A DNA stretch of 64,000 bases from Jaltomata sinuosa (lineage: Eukaryota; Streptophyta; Magnoliopsida; Solanales; Solanaceae): NCBI GenBank assembly GCA_003996215.1, contig QJPP01001735.1:248001-312000 (forward strand), read 5' to 3'. This document shows positions 12,563-24,692 of this stretch, in pieces (within the stretch, counting starts at the first letter, position 1; every line of letters begins with the position of its first letter). The notes below the pieces were generated by a model. It made no database searches. It was given only the letters and a program-made list of their open reading frames with translations, and was not told where the DNA came from. The translations under genes were made by a program, and so were the position numbers.

Positions 12563-13995
12563 ATGGTTCATACAAGATCATCATCTTCTGGTGGAGGAGA
12601 GCCTTTGACCCCTATACCTCCAACTCTAGCTTGGGGATGGAGTGGTTGCAAGGGTAGAGGTAGAGGTCATCCCAGAGTAGCGGCACCTGCTAGAGCGACT
12701 AGAGTTAAGATAGAGCTCGAGCATGAGTATGAGCCATAGTTTCTTCCTAAGAAGCAACATATGGATAGCCCATGTACCACCACCTACAGTACAAGTTCCA
12801 GCACCAACTTTTGTGCTAGCTTCAGGCCCAACTCAGCCTTTAGATATTTGGGGTTTACTATTATAGCTTTGGGTATGATTGGAGATCGACCTTCAGAGGT
12901 AGCACATATATCCGCTAAGGGGCCAGCCCTGGGTGCACAGAGTTCAGCAGCGCAGCCTACTACTGTGGCTCCCTTTGCCGAGGTTCTTCCAGTACTATCA
13001 GTTGCACAGCCTCTCGCTCCTCGCCTGGTTATGACAGAGACGGAGCAGAATATGTTGGGTTGGTTTCTGAGATTGGCACCTTCAAAGTTTGCTGGTACAT
13101 CTGGACAGTATCCACATGACTTCATTACTACTTGTGAGGAGATATTACATCACTTAAGCTTGTTAGAGACCCACGGTATCAGCTATACTACTTATCAGCT
13201 TGAGGGCCCAGCTAAGTCATGGTGGAGGGCTCAGTTTGCTTGCATACAATCTTTATCTGCTCTATTAACTTGGTCTGGGTTTTATGAGGCCTTTATGGAC
13301 AAGTTCTTGCCTCATAGTGATCGCGAGCATCGCCAGGAGTAGTTTACTAGGCTTATACAGGGACAAATGTTTGTATCTGAGTATGAGACCTGTTTCCACA
13401 CGCCTGCTCTATTTGGAGTTATGATCATTCCTACTGAGCCAAATAGGATTCACAAATTTATTTGGGGGTTGTAGATAGAGCTTAGACATGCAGCGGAGAT
13501 CTTAGTTGCTAGTTGTCGGTCATTTCAGGCTATTACATACTATGTCCATACTGTGGAGGACTTGTACCGATATGATCAGGGGGCTAGAGATAAGAGGCCT
13601 CGTCATCAGGGTAGCTACAGTGGTTCTCATAATGGTGGTGGATGTTCAGGCTAGTGAAGCTGGGGTTATCAGTTGCAACAGCACCAGCGTCAGTTAGGCC
13701 GACCGGTTCAGGCTTCGCTTCAAACATCGGGTATTTCTCAGTTTGAGCAGGGTCAGTCTTTGAGGGGTGTAGCTTGTGGGGCATCAAGCCGTGGTGGCCA
13801 TACAGGTTCTGCTATGAGTGTGGTGTTATTGGCCATTATGCTAGGGATTGCCTTTATTGGAGTACCATTCAGTAAGCCGCTCACCCGGCTGAGCCCTTGT
13901 GAGCAGTTCAACCACTGGATAAAAGAGGTGGTGGACAGACTAGGGCTGGTGCCCCACATGGCAGAGCAGGTGGTAGGGATGTCGGTCGAGTAGGT
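12563..13995 (+). pseudogene. Element C gag (capsid/nucleocapsid) pseudogene
   Basis: Gag forms the particle that packages element RNA. The ATG at 12563 opens MVHTRSSSSGGGEPLTPIPP, followed by a Gly/Arg-rich patch, as in Gypsy gag starts. The capsid core is at about 13050-13340 with LRLAPSKFAGTSGQYPHDFI, then SYTTYQLEGPAKSWWRAQF. Stops interrupt it at 13339 (TAG), 13472 (TAG) and about 13650. The zinc knuckle CYECGVIGHYARDC is intact at 13810-13851. The last part before 13995 is a Gln/Gly-rich linker to protease in shifted frames. Most of the stops stand where relatives have Gln. Confidence 0.8.
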
Positions 13996-14039
13996 GGAGG
14001 TCATCGTCAGTTCTATACGATTCTTGGGAGACTGGAGGC

Positions 14040-14462
14040 AGAGACCTCGGATGTTGTGATCACATTTATGATTTTTGTATACTGTCAGCTATCTTATGCT
14101 TTATTTGATCCTGGATCCCTTTGTTTTTACGTATCTTCCTACTTTCTACCTTTTTAGGGTTGGCTAGTGTGCCATTATTTGTGCCTCTATCTGTTTTGAC
14201 CCTAGTAGGAGATTCTTCAGTAGTGGATCAGATTGTGAGATCTTGTATGATATCTGTTGGTGATTTGGAGACTTGGGGTGATTTGATGATTCTTGATATG
14301 TTAGATTTTGATGTGATACAGGGCATGGACTGGTTAACCCCTCACTGTGCAGTTTTTGATTATTATGCCAAGACCATTACCATAACTGTGCCCGGTGTAT
14401 CCCCGATTATGTGGCAGGGTTCTGTTAGCTCCGCAACATCTAGGATCATCTCTTGTCTTTGA
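14040..14462 (+). pseudogene. Element C aspartic protease domain
   Basis: Retropepsin-like protease that cleaves the Gag-Pol polyprotein. The active-site region reads LSYALFDPGSLCFYVSSYF at about 14092-14148, with the DPGS-type active-site motif at 14107-14118, where many Gypsy proteases have DTGA or DPGS. The second half, MISVGDLETWGDLMILDMLD and FDVIQGMDWL, is well kept (about 14250-14340), ending ITVPGVSPIMWQG. A frame change separates the active site from the following open stretch. Confidence 0.7.
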
Positions 14463-14522
14463 GGTAGGAAGTTGATTTCTCGTGGGTTCTTAGTTTACCT
14501 AGCATATATCCGAGAGGCTAGT

Positions 14523-14590
14523 GTGTTCCCTAATGTCCTGAGTCAGTTCCTGTGGTTAGAGGCTTCCTAGATGTGTTCCCTAATGTCCTG
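14523..14590 (+). repeat. Short direct duplication before RT in element C
   Basis: GTGTTCCCTAATGTCCTG occurs at 14523-14540 and exactly again at 14573-14590, about 50 bases apart. The second copy is in the expected frame (VFPNVLPG, usually placed just before RT). The first is an extra copy. Confidence 0.8.
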
Positions 14591-14599
14591 CCAGGCCTT

Positions 14600-15377
14600 C
14601 TACCTTAGAGGGATATTGATTTTGCTATTAAGTTACAGCCGGGAACCAGGTCTATTTCCATCTCTCCTTACCGTATGGCTCCAGATGAGTTGAGGGAGCT
14701 TAAGGAGAAGCTCCAGGACTTGTTAGCTAAGGGGTTCATTAGACCGAGTGTATCGCCTTGGGGTGCTCATGTTCTATTTGTGAAAAAGAAGGATTGGTCG
14801 ATGCGGATGTGTATTGATTATCGACATCTGAATAATGTACCTATGAAGAATAAGAAACCAAAGTCGCGGAATTATGAATTGGTTGATCAGCTTCAGGGTT
14901 CAACCAAGTTTTCGAAGATTGATTTGAGGCCAGGCTACCAGTAGTTGAGGATTAGGGAGGAGGACATCCCTAAGACAGCATTAAGGACACGCTATGGCCA
15001 TTATGAGTTCTTGGTGATGTCCTTTGGGTTGACTAATGCCCCTGCAGCTTTCATCGATCTGATGCACATGGTACTTAGCCCATATTTGGACTCATTGGAA
15101 ATAGTCTTCATAGACAACATTCTGGTATACTCGCAGAGTAGAGATGAGCATGATCAGCACTTAAGCATGGTACTTTAGACTTTAATAGATCATCGGCTTT
15201 ATGACAAGTTCTCAATGTGTGAGTTTTGGCTTGAGTCAGTCATATTCCTAGGAAATGTGGTGTCTAAGGATGGGATTAGGGTTGATCCGGGTAATATTTC
15301 AGCGGTGCGTGATTGGACTAGACCTACTACTCTTACTGAGGTTCGCAGTTTTTTTGGGTTGGTCGGGTACTACAGAT
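14600..15377 (+). pseudogene. Element C reverse transcriptase domain
   Basis: Ty3/Gypsy reverse transcriptase. It opens with RDIDFAIKLQPGTRSISISP, followed by YRMAPDELRELKEKL, DLLAKGFIRPSVSPWGA and MRMCIDYRHLNN, all expected in order. After FSKIDLRPGYQ a TAG at 14942 replaces a Gln codon, then LRIREEDIPKTALRTRYGHY and EFLVMSFGLTNAPAAFIDLM continue. The catalytic box at 15107-15118 reads FIDN; Gypsy elements have FIDD or YVDD, so the second catalytic Asp is Asn (codon 15116-15118). A further TAG lies near 15176. The domain is cut at RSFFGLVGYYRW, just before the RNase H linker, by a foreign insertion. Confidence 0.85.
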
Positions 15378-15797
15378 GGTTACCCACAGTGTGAAAGAGG
15401 TAAGAGAGTGCTATCTGCAATGTTAACAGAATCTTTGATAGGTAAAGGAGGCAGACAAAAAAGTTAAAAATCTTTTTTCTTTTGCGCGAGAAGGAAAGTA
15501 CTTTTGGGGGCTGACGTCCTTTGGATGGTTTAATGCGACTAGCAGACCACGTTGTGCTCAATCAAATAATGGACACTGACTACGATTTGGATTGTCTCCC
15601 TGGCTTAATGAAAAGACAACCCCGTTCTACACTTCATCAAGACATCATGCCTTTCCTCTAAATACCATTTGCCTTTTCCTTAGTCGACCAACAAAACAAC
15701 GAATTCAACTGTAGATACCCTTTAGGTAGCACATGCTAAAAAGAACAAGTAAATACCCATCTCGTGCTTGACTATATCTGTAAGACAGGTGTGTGCA
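15378..15797. other. Unidentified insertion of about 420 bp in pol of element C
   Basis: In Gypsy elements GYYRRFVEGFSSIAAPLT is continuous. Here GYYRW ends at about 15379 and FVEGFSSIAAPLT resumes at about 15801. The intervening DNA has no RT or RNase H similarity and different base composition. Its ends show weak inverted similarity (GGTTACCCAC near the left, GTGGTTGCACAC on the complement at the right) but no clear duplication. The largest frame in it, 63 codons on the complement from 15561, is not recognised. It may be a small DNA transposon, a SINE or filler from repair. Confidence 0.5.
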
Positions 15798-16320
15798 ACC
15801 ACTTTGTTGAGGGATTTTCTTCTATAGCAGCACCCTTGACTATGCTGGCTAGGAAGGATGTTCAATTTCAGTGGTCAGATCAGTGCTAGGATAGCCTCCA
15901 GAGGCTTAAGGCATTATTGACTTCAACTCCTATATTGACTTTGCTGGTTAAGGGTCTGAGTTTTTCTGTGTATTGTGATGCTTCTGGGGTCAATCTTGAT
16001 TGTATTTTGATGCATCAGGGTCGAGTGATAGCATATGTATCAAGGCAACAGAAGGTTAAAGTGCGCAACTACCCCACTCATTACTTGGAGTTGGTGATGG
16101 TAGTTTTCGCACTCAATTTATGGAGGCACAACTTATATGGAGTTCATTGTGAGATATTCACCGATCACCATAGTCTTCAGTACATTACGAGTAGAGGAGA
16201 TGGATCGATCTACTAAAGGACTATGATTTAACAATTCTTTATCATCCAGGCAAGGCAAACGTGGTAGTGGATTCCTTGAGCTGGAAAGTGGTGACTATGG
16301 GTAGCCTAGCTTCACTTTCA
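15798..16320 (+). pseudogene. Element C RNase H domain and linker
   Basis: RNase H removes template RNA during reverse transcription. The frame reads FVEGFSSIAAPLTMLARKDV, then LTSTPILTLLVKGLSFSVYC and the catalytic Asp in YCDASG (about 15970-15985). It continues with GRVIAYVSRQQKVKVRNYPT, HYLELVMVVFALNLWRHNLY and the late motif FTDHHSLQYI (about 16158-16187), where another active-site Asp is retained. A frame change near 16195 leads into NVVVDSLS-type residues at about 16258-16280. Stops replace Gln near 15889. The motifs are preserved but the domain is not translatable as one product. Confidence 0.75.
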
Positions 16321-16329
16321 ATTTCAGAG

Positions 16330-17735
16330 CGACCATTGGCCTTAGACACCTAGTCCTTGGCTAACCGCTTAGTTAGTCTTGATTTGTCAGACCCCTGATG
16401 AGTTATTGCCAGTATTGAGGTTCGGTCTACTCTTATTGATTAGATTAAGAGCCATCAGTTTGAGGATCAGTGATTGTGTAACCTTTGAGATCAGGTTGTT
16501 CAGGGTGAGGTCAGTCGGGCTAATCTAGATTCAGATGGGGTTCTGAGTTTTGGTGGTAGACTTTGTGTTTTGAGAGTTAGTGATTTGATATAGTTGATAC
16601 TCTATGAGGCATATTGTTCTAGATACTCCATTTATCCTGGTGCAGTAAAGATTTATAGAGGCTTAAGATAGCTTTACTGGTGGAGTGGCATAAAGTGAGA
16701 TATAGCGGAGTTTGTATCTCAATGCTTAAACTATCAGCAGGTGAAGTTCGAGCACATGAGACCTTGTCATTTAATGTAGCGACTTCCCATTCCTGAGTGG
16801 AAGTGGGAAGGGATTACTATGGATTTCGTGGTTGGGCTGCCTCGTACTTCTAGGGGTTTTGATTCCATCTGGGTTATTGTTGATAGGCTGACTAAGTCAT
16901 CACACTTTTTTCCAGTTAATACATCCTACGGGGCAGAGAGACTAGCTTAGATTTACATTCATGAGGTTGTTTAGTTGCACAGTGTACCAGCTTCCATCAT
17001 TTTAGACCGCGACACTCATTTCACATCTCAATTCTGGAGAGCTATTCAACAAGATTTTGATACAGAGGTTTAGCTTTGTACTATTTTCCTACCTCGGATA
17101 GATGGCCAGTCCGAGAGGACTATTTAGGTCCTTGAGGATATGCTTTGGGCCTGTGTTCTTGATTTTGGAGGTTCTTGGGATCAGTTTGTGCCTTTGGCCG
17201 AGTTTGTGTATAACAATAGCTTTCATTATAGCATTGGCATGGCACCCTTCGAGGCATTATATGGTAGGTATTGCAGATCGCCAGTTGGTTAGTTTGATGG
17301 GTTGGAGTCCAGGCCACATAGTACAAATTTGCTTCGTGACTCACTAGACAGAGTTAGAGTAATTCAGGATAGACTCTGAGCTGCTCAAAGTAGGCAGAAT
17401 AGCTATGCTGATCGTATACTTCATGCATTAGAGATCAGTGTTGGTAATTTGGTATTCCTCCGTGTGTCGCCGATGAAGGGCGTGATGATATTTGGTCGGT
17501 GGAGAAAGCTTAGCCCTCGGTTCATTGGGCCGTTTGAGATTCAACAGAGAGTTGGTAGTGTTTCCTACATGTTAGAGTTGCCTCTAATGTTTTCAGCTAT
17601 GTATCCAGTTTTTCATGTCTCGACGTTGCGCTTGTATATTCCATATGAGTCTCATGTGTTGCATTGGTATTCGGTTCAGTTAGATGAGAACTTTTCTTTT
17701 GTTGAGGAGCCGATAGATATTCTGTCCAGAGATAT
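16330..17735 (+). pseudogene. Element C integrase, upstream part
   Basis: Integrase inserts element DNA into the host genome. The zinc domain at about 16600-16760 reads YEAYCSRYSIYPGAVKIYRG and later SQCLNYQQVK. Relatives have His, His, Cys, Cys ligands here; both His are Tyr and the last Cys is Tyr, so the HHCC finger is lost. The catalytic core keeps MDFVVGLPRT, IWVIVDRLTKS (first Asp), IILDRDTHFTSQFW (second Asp) and DGQSERTI (Glu). TAG stops replace Gln or Arg at several points. The C-terminal part, 17449-17735, is open (SPRFIGPFEIQQRVG, then PVFHVSTL) until element A interrupts it after LSRDI. Confidence 0.8.
17731..17735. repeat. Target duplication GATAT, left of element A
   Basis: GATAT at 17731-17735 is repeated exactly at 28913-28917 on the other side of element A. 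Confidence 0.85.
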
Positions 17736-20700
17736 TGTCACGACCCGATTTCAAAAGTCATGATGGCACCTACAATCCCACAGTAAGCGAACCAATTCCT
17801 GTAGCTCAGAATGGTTAGTAATGGGCTACTACCTAATCAAAACGCACCAGCAAGCAGAAATAAGCGAAAGCAAAACTCGAATATAAATACATAAATGAAA
17901 CTACACCAACCCCAAGACTTGGTATCAATAGTACAGAAGCTTCTAATAGGATACAAGTGCTAGTAGTAACAAAATACAACATAAATTGCCTCCGAAAGTA
18001 CAAGGAGCAACAGTACAATAGATGAGATGTCGACAAGCCCCAACCGTCAGGCGTTCACCCTAGTCTCAAAGATCCAAAAGTTGCACGAGTCTCCAACATG
18101 ATCAACGGCGAAAGCTCAGCTAATATCTGCACAAAAAAGTACAGAAGTGTAGTATGAGCACCAAAACCACGGGTACTCAGTAGGTATCATAGGCCGACTC
18201 AGCGCATATAAGATATAAAAGCAGTAAGTAACAGATAGCAAGAAAGCAGTCACTGAAGCCATAAGGAAGGCACAAGGAGCTAGCACAGATCATCCATAAC
18301 CAGGAGCTTCAAGTAACACATGCTAGAACAGAGATACAATTACACAGAATCACAGGTGAAGGAAAGGAGAACGCACATGGAGTCCTTGCACAACAATATA
18401 AGTAAGTAGAGAGAGAGTTGAGAAAATGGCGGTATACCGGTAACCTCAAGTTGAAGGAAAAGACGGAGAGTAGTCTAATATACTCAAAATGGAATCAACC
18501 AGTATAAGGAAATCATAACACCAATCCAATCATATGATAGCATAACCAGGGAATCACCTCACAAGTACAACCCTAGGATGAAATAACTAGGCCATAATAA
18601 CTGAGAGATACCACTCAACTTCCCACAAGAATAGAACCAGAGTCTCACACTCTGCTCAGAAGGCCACACAAAAGTGCCTCAATAAGATAGGACTCCAAAG
18701 TCCTCTCAATAATCAAAAATCCCACAACCAAAGCCTTAACAGGCTAGCCATCACTAATCTTTCAAGAACCGGGTGCCAAGACAAGCTCTAAATAAAGACA
18801 GGAGTAAATATAGTCTACTTACAGTCCTAACGGCCGCCCATACAACCGAGGAACACAATCAAGTGAAAGCAAACCCTCTGGCATCCCATACTACCAGAGC
18901 GTACACTGAACACACAGCAAACAAGGGTGGAATCCAATGCATGATATGATATGATATGATGTGTGAAATAGAACCTTTGTATGTACCTCCTCCGGTGCCA
19001 ATCGGGCCCAGCAGGAAGGTTCCATGGAAGGACTCATCCTGTATACCTCTACTCTACCGTATACCCTTCCCTCCGGCGCACGCATCCCGAAGCCCCAGGC
19101 CAAGAATGGCAAGGTCCATGGAGGTCCCCGACCCCATACTAAAACTCAGTATCAAGACATGTCATCCGAAAGCAAGTCTGGGATCAAAATAGAGACCCAG
19201 TCTCAAATATGCATGCCCAGACCCTGTCCAGGACTAAAGTATTAGAAAATGCCTCAAAAACCGCTCCAAGGGTGCCCGGGCATAACCGAGTCTAAAACTG
19301 TAGTAAATCAAGTGTAGTGCTCCGCCCCGCAGAGACTATTATCAGTAATAAAATCAAGTCTGGTGCTCTTCCCCGCAGAGACTAGTATCAGTAATAAAAT
19401 CAAGTCTGGTGCTCTGCCACGCAAAGACTAGTACCAGTAATAAAATCAGTGTGAAAACATCCAAAACTCCCCTTTTCTATCATCAACAGTACCAAAAAAG
19501 AGGCCCCCAGGGCCATGCAGATTTAGGAAAACTGTCAGTAGTGGCTCGCATCCAAAACTATAGTAAAAAATGCAGGGAAAAACCTTTTTCATGGATAATA
19601 TGCTAGCACACAAATATCAAAGTAGGCCAACGGCTCACAACAACTCCTATCAGCCCTGCACAGGCCCAACAGCTACTCAGCAGACAAAACCAGCCTAAAA
19701 GGATCATCTCTATGTCCGGGTCTCGCGGACATTCCCCAAATAACCCACCATCTATGTTCCAGAGTCAATACAAGGCCACACAGGACCACAAAGGTAATAT
19801 ATAATACTACGCGAATACTACAAACAACGTATGAAATAGATGGATGAAAGGCGGACAAGGTCTGGGGTACCAACCTATAACAACCGATCCAAGGATACTA
19901 ATTAATGCAGTTATAGCCTATATACGCAGAGTCTAGATAGGGGAAAACCATAACCTACCTATCATCCGATGACTAGCTGCGGGAACGGTGTCGTCCAGAC
20001 TCGAACTGCTCTGGGAAGCTCCAAATCACAAAAGAATACTTTTAACTAAAGCACCAAAGGCGTCTCTATGAAGTCTGACCAACCAAGGTAATGGAACAAT
20101 TGCTAGAATCGACGAGGCTGCAAGAACGAGCAATAGCCATTTGATAAGGTTTTAATGTCACACTCGCGACCAGCCAACACCAAAACATAAAATGAGGCCA
20201 ATTACAATAAGAAATGGCAGCTAAATCCAACAATAATATGTTAACCACATCTCAAAGGAGTGACGAGCTCCCGAGGCACTATTTCAAGGCGTACTTCACG
20301 TTTGTCCAATCCAATCACTATCGTATGTGATCCCAAAAAGAATCGCACAATTTCCCAATCCCTCCAGCACCTTACCACAATCAGAACACCACAACAATAA
20401 CCAAACATAACAAGATAAAGGGGCTGTCCAAAGCCACAAATCCAAAATACTACTTCGTGGCTCAAAAATCCATAAAATAATACTAGAAAATATAATAACG
20501 AAGGAGGGTCATAGGGGAGAGATTTCCTTGACAAAAATATTCAATATCGCAAGATTAACAACCTGAATCCTTGCAGGAACAACAAACATATACAAATCCA
20601 ACAAGAAACTACTACGAGTTATCGAAAAATACAACTTTTCGTTACTAGAAGCTTAGAATCTTGATTCAACAAATAGATAAGTGTACGGGATCCATACCTC

Positions 20701-21626
20701 GCCAATATAACTCCGTAGCTACTGAAAAATACTCAAAAATCACCTGCTGGATTTCTGCATCAACACCCACAAAGATACGCCATGAAATCGACGGGGAAAA
20801 CTATACCAAAATGACGAGCTCGCGATGTAGAGAAACTTCCGTTAAACTTCCGAATTGAAAGGATCAAAGTCCATGGATTATTTAGGGACTTTACGTCTGA
20901 TTTTCAGTGCATTTTTGGTGAAAATAATGAGTTAAAACGAACGAGAAATCAGCTTTTATAAGCTGAACCGACTTAGGACGTGGGCCCCACTTTGACGTGG
21001 CTGCTTGTGCAGTCTTACAAAAAACTGAATATCTCTCTATTATGAAGTCGTATGGACAAACGGTTTAGTGCGTTGGAAACTAGACTCGTAGACCTTCGAT
21101 TTGGTATATTGGGGGCCCACTAACCCTTTATATATAGGGAGAAACACCCCAAGACATTTAACCCAAATTTGAATAGAATTCCTTAAAGGAATTTACAATA
21201 ACTTTTTCCGACTTTTGTTTCGCAACTTGCTTGACTTCAAAACATATCATATGACCATTTTTCCATTACAATACCTCATAACACATCCTACTTAGTATAT
21301 TAGACACTATTAATCTTACCCCAAAGTCACGGGTTACTTTAAACCTTCCAAACGGGCGAGGTGTTACACGAGGCATTTCTTTAACTCAAACTTTTGAGTA
21401 AGGGATTCCTTTGACCTAGAACCTTGGTTTAATTCTTTTATATTACCAAGAATGTTGTCGAAAGTCAACGATTTCCAAAGTTGAAGCTCTAAAATGAGGA
21501 ACGGCCATAAAGACCAAACAAACGGCCCGGGCACCGAACTACCGGTCCCGACAAGCCATAAATGACTTGGGCCGCTACAAGTAAGCTCTAATGGTACAAG
21601 AAAGGCGAAAACGTGTAAATGACCGG
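17736..21626 (-). repeat. Element A 3' LTR
   Basis: 3891 bp. On the + strand it starts TGTCACGACCCG and stops at GTGTAAATGACCGG. Compared with the 5' LTR it lacks the last dozen bases (ATGGGTCATTACA region) together with the neighbouring polypurine-side interior, so the LTR/interior junction is deleted. It carries three units of a 46-bp hairpin repeat (19310-19447) and an (ATGAT)4 run at 18941-18960. Confidence 0.8.
20952..20961 (-). promoter_or_regulatory. TATA-like box, element A 3' LTR
   Basis: Complement reads TTATAAAAGC, at the place matching the TTTATAAAAGG box of the element B LTRs and near 28226-28235 in the other A LTR. A likely core promoter of the LTR. Confidence 0.3.
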
Positions 21627-22072
21627 TAGAGTTAAGGATAGCGGATAAAACGCCCGCACTACTCTCTCAGACAACCCGGGTAACCTCCGACCGGACGGCA
21701 CCCAATATAACAGAACCAAAGAAAGCAACCAAGCCTTAATTTCTTACTAGCAAATCTAGATTTCAACCACCAAAGATCTGCCAACCTAAACTAAACCTAG
21801 AGAATCTTAACCGGAAAGCACCTACACAACACCAAACCCAGAGCACCAAGGTTATCAACAAACAAAACTCAAATCCTTAAAACCATACCAAGTTTACCAG
21901 AAAATCCATCAACCCAAAACTCTAACTCATGAACTCGTTGTTCCGCAAAAGCGCTTTTTTTTTAATGCTGAACTGAATCCTTTAGCACCACAAAAAGGAA
22001 TCTGCATACAAGCTGAACACTCAAACCACCCTCGAAGCATCAACTGACACACCAGATATCCATTGTTCCTGC

Positions 22073-22390
22073 TTATACTTTACCACGAACGAAGTCATCC
22101 ATTGTACAAATGCGCTTTAAGCCAAGATATAGGCTACTAGCCTTTGCCATCCAAGATAACAACCCGTAGCATATCATTGAAATTAAAGTTACCTGCCTTG
22201 ACTGACCACCAACGAACGAACGAACATTTTTTCTAACATCAAATTCGCTAACTGAACCGTGCCAGGTCTGAATCAGCTCAAAGTGAATGAACCAGGGCAA
22301 TCTGCCTAAAAGACCCAAACCAAAAGCATGATACCGCAAGAAGTGTAGTAAGCCTACCACGAAGTCTGTAACCATGAGACAAGCTCCCAA
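22073..22390 (-). pseudogene. Decayed integrase-like remnant, element A
   Basis: An open frame of 105 codons whose start MVTDFVVGLLHFLRY resembles the MDFVVGLPRT start of a Gypsy integrase core, with spacing to GRLPWFIHF that fits the DRLTKSAHF block. The catalytic Asp is not conserved. Element B has the matching piece at 47452-47721. The resemblance is partial and I infer descent from position as much as from residues. Confidence 0.4.
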
Positions 22391-24242
22391 CTCTAGAAAA
22401 CACTACTGCTACTCCAAACACTCGAACACCATTTGAATGTGAAATTACCTTACGAATCTCACCTCAGGAAGAAGTCCACTATGCCACAAATATCAAGTCC
22501 AAACACCCCGAAGGCAAAGGAAAAAGGTGCCTGGGGTTCAAAGTTACCATCTAGCCATAGAAATTTTCGTATATACTTTCAATTCATTCCTTTGGCTCGA
22601 ATCAACCGCTCTACTGGTTCTGCAACAACCAACCACTTCGAAGCATATACCCTAACGAACTTCTAGTCCATACTGGCCGAGTTTAACCAACACTAGAACC
22701 CCACATAAATTACTACTCCGGAGGAATCAATTAAACAAGCTTTCAAATCTCGGGCAAACGAATGGCTATTATCAGTCTCTACGTATCATCAGAACTCAAA
22801 ATAGCCTTGCTAGTCTTAACCCGCACAAGCTGACCACATAAAGCATACACCACTACTGAAGCTCAAACTTACGCTGTTGAGTCTGTCCAACCATGGTAGA
22901 AGAACCTCGTACTAACTAGAACACTGCTGAAATCTAGAATATCTTGCCTCTTGCAGAGGTTAGCCAAGGACTAGGTGTCCAAGGCCAATAGCCGCATCCA
23001 CAACTGAAGTAAAAGAAGCTAAGTTGCCCACACCCACTGCCTCCCGGCGCTAGGATGCTGCAACCAAATAGAAACTGCCACAAACCATCCGATGTAACCT
23101 GCCAAGCCATGATTCTGAACCCCAACTTTAAAAACTACCAACTAAAGCCTTGGTCGAACCAGGATGCTGCCAATGAACCCGTAAGAACCTAAGCCAACTA
23201 GGCCTGAATGTGAAAATTGCCAATACCGCAGTTGCTGCTGAAAAAAACCAATCGATGGAAAACTCACAACAATGTGTAGACGACTGAATCGAATCACCGA
23301 CACACAATCCCAAAGCAAACCTTCATGGCCACCTCAGGCAACTACGAGGACACATAAACACAAACAAAGCGTCATCTTCCTTCTTTTTCAACTAAATAAA
23401 AATGCTTCCTTAGCACATACTAAACCTTACAAATCCTTTCTCGAATAAGAACCTGAAGCCATTACCTTACTACTCATAGCTACACGTCAAATTCAATAAG
23501 GCAGGAGAAGAGTGGGCCAGATGCCCAACTCACCAGAAATGCCTACAAATACAAGCCTTACCATGAGGTTACGATCAATACTTAGTCGAAATTGCTTAAA
23601 GTCAAGACCCAATCACGATGCCAACATCCAGAGCTTATCGAAAGAACTACGATCAAGATTCGTTCCAACTGGAGCTAGGGATACAATAAAACACCCAACG
23701 GACCAGGAAGTGGAGGAGACTATGGGAACAACCCACATACCTGCCAACCTCCTAAACTAATCAACAAAGAGGGTCGACTCTAGACACTCGGGAGACCAAA
23801 CCAATCTATGCACACTAGCATAACCAATATCTCCCAACTGAGGCAAAATCTCAACTCCGGCCCAACTACCGGTAATACACCAAACCATCACATGGATCTC
23901 TAGCCACGCTAGATAACGTCCTAGGCAACAACCATCTAGGACCACTCAACAATGGAAACCCAACAAAAAGTCCAGAATCACAATGAAACAGGGGTAACCC
24001 AACTAGAAACAGAATAACAAGAACTACCCACGAGCTACAACTCCGGGAAAACACCTCTCAAGGCTAACTTACACCCATCCACTACTAAAGAATAAACTAC
24101 CAATAAAATAACATATCAGAAATACAATTCGGGTAGCCAAACAACTTAAACAAATAGCTGGTAGGCATATAAGAAAATAAATGACAGAAGGGATAGAATC
24201 GCAACGCGAGCAGGACTACCACAAGTCGAAGGTAGCAAAAGC

Positions 24243-24692
24243 CTAACCTGGAGCAACGATATCAGGAACCTCTACCTCTGGGCCACCAAGAGGAGTATAG
24301 AGCTGATGGGATATAACTCTGGACTGAGTAGTCAAAACTAAAGGCCTAACTGGCCCTCGCCGGGGAAAATATCTATAAAGGTAACCAATCTCTCCACAAT
24401 GATAACAAACAGGCTTTCTGGGATACAAAATCCTGGGGCAATTCCTAGCAAAGTGCCCATGCTCACCACACCAAAAACAGCCTATACCAGATAAAATCCG
24501 ATGGGAAAATCTCATCTCATACTCCAATACCGACCGACAACCCTGCTGAAGAACTAGAAGCTCAACTATAACTGAAGCAACACTCACAGAACCAGGTACT
24601 GAAACACTCACCGGAGGACTCAGAGTCCTAGCCACGATGTCCTGAAGCGCTGAGGTCGCTATAAATCCAGTCGGAGGTTGGGCTGACCCCAC
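24243..24692 (-). pseudogene. Element A gag fragment with zinc knuckles
   Basis: A 149-codon open frame corresponding to the nucleocapsid end of gag. After a Val/Ser-rich segment (residues 20-45, SPPVSVSVPGSVSV) and QQGCRSVLEYEMRFSHR, the first knuckle CFWCGEHGHFARNC is complete (residues 72-85). The second, CYHCGEIG at residues 96-103, has Tyr in place of the His and Phe in place of the last Cys, so it is lost here; element B keeps these ligands. Most of the capsid core found in element C is absent upstream, so gag is internally deleted. The ATG at 24692 is simply the first in the frame; the ancestral start lies further upstream, near 24800. Confidence 0.7.

Noticed and set aside
18891..19245. 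Proline-rich frames in the A LTR, repeated at 26168-26519, 43382-43579 and 50654-50901
   Set aside because: They recur in overlapping frames and both strands at the same LTR position, and lack any start context or domain. They are shadows of LTR sequence.
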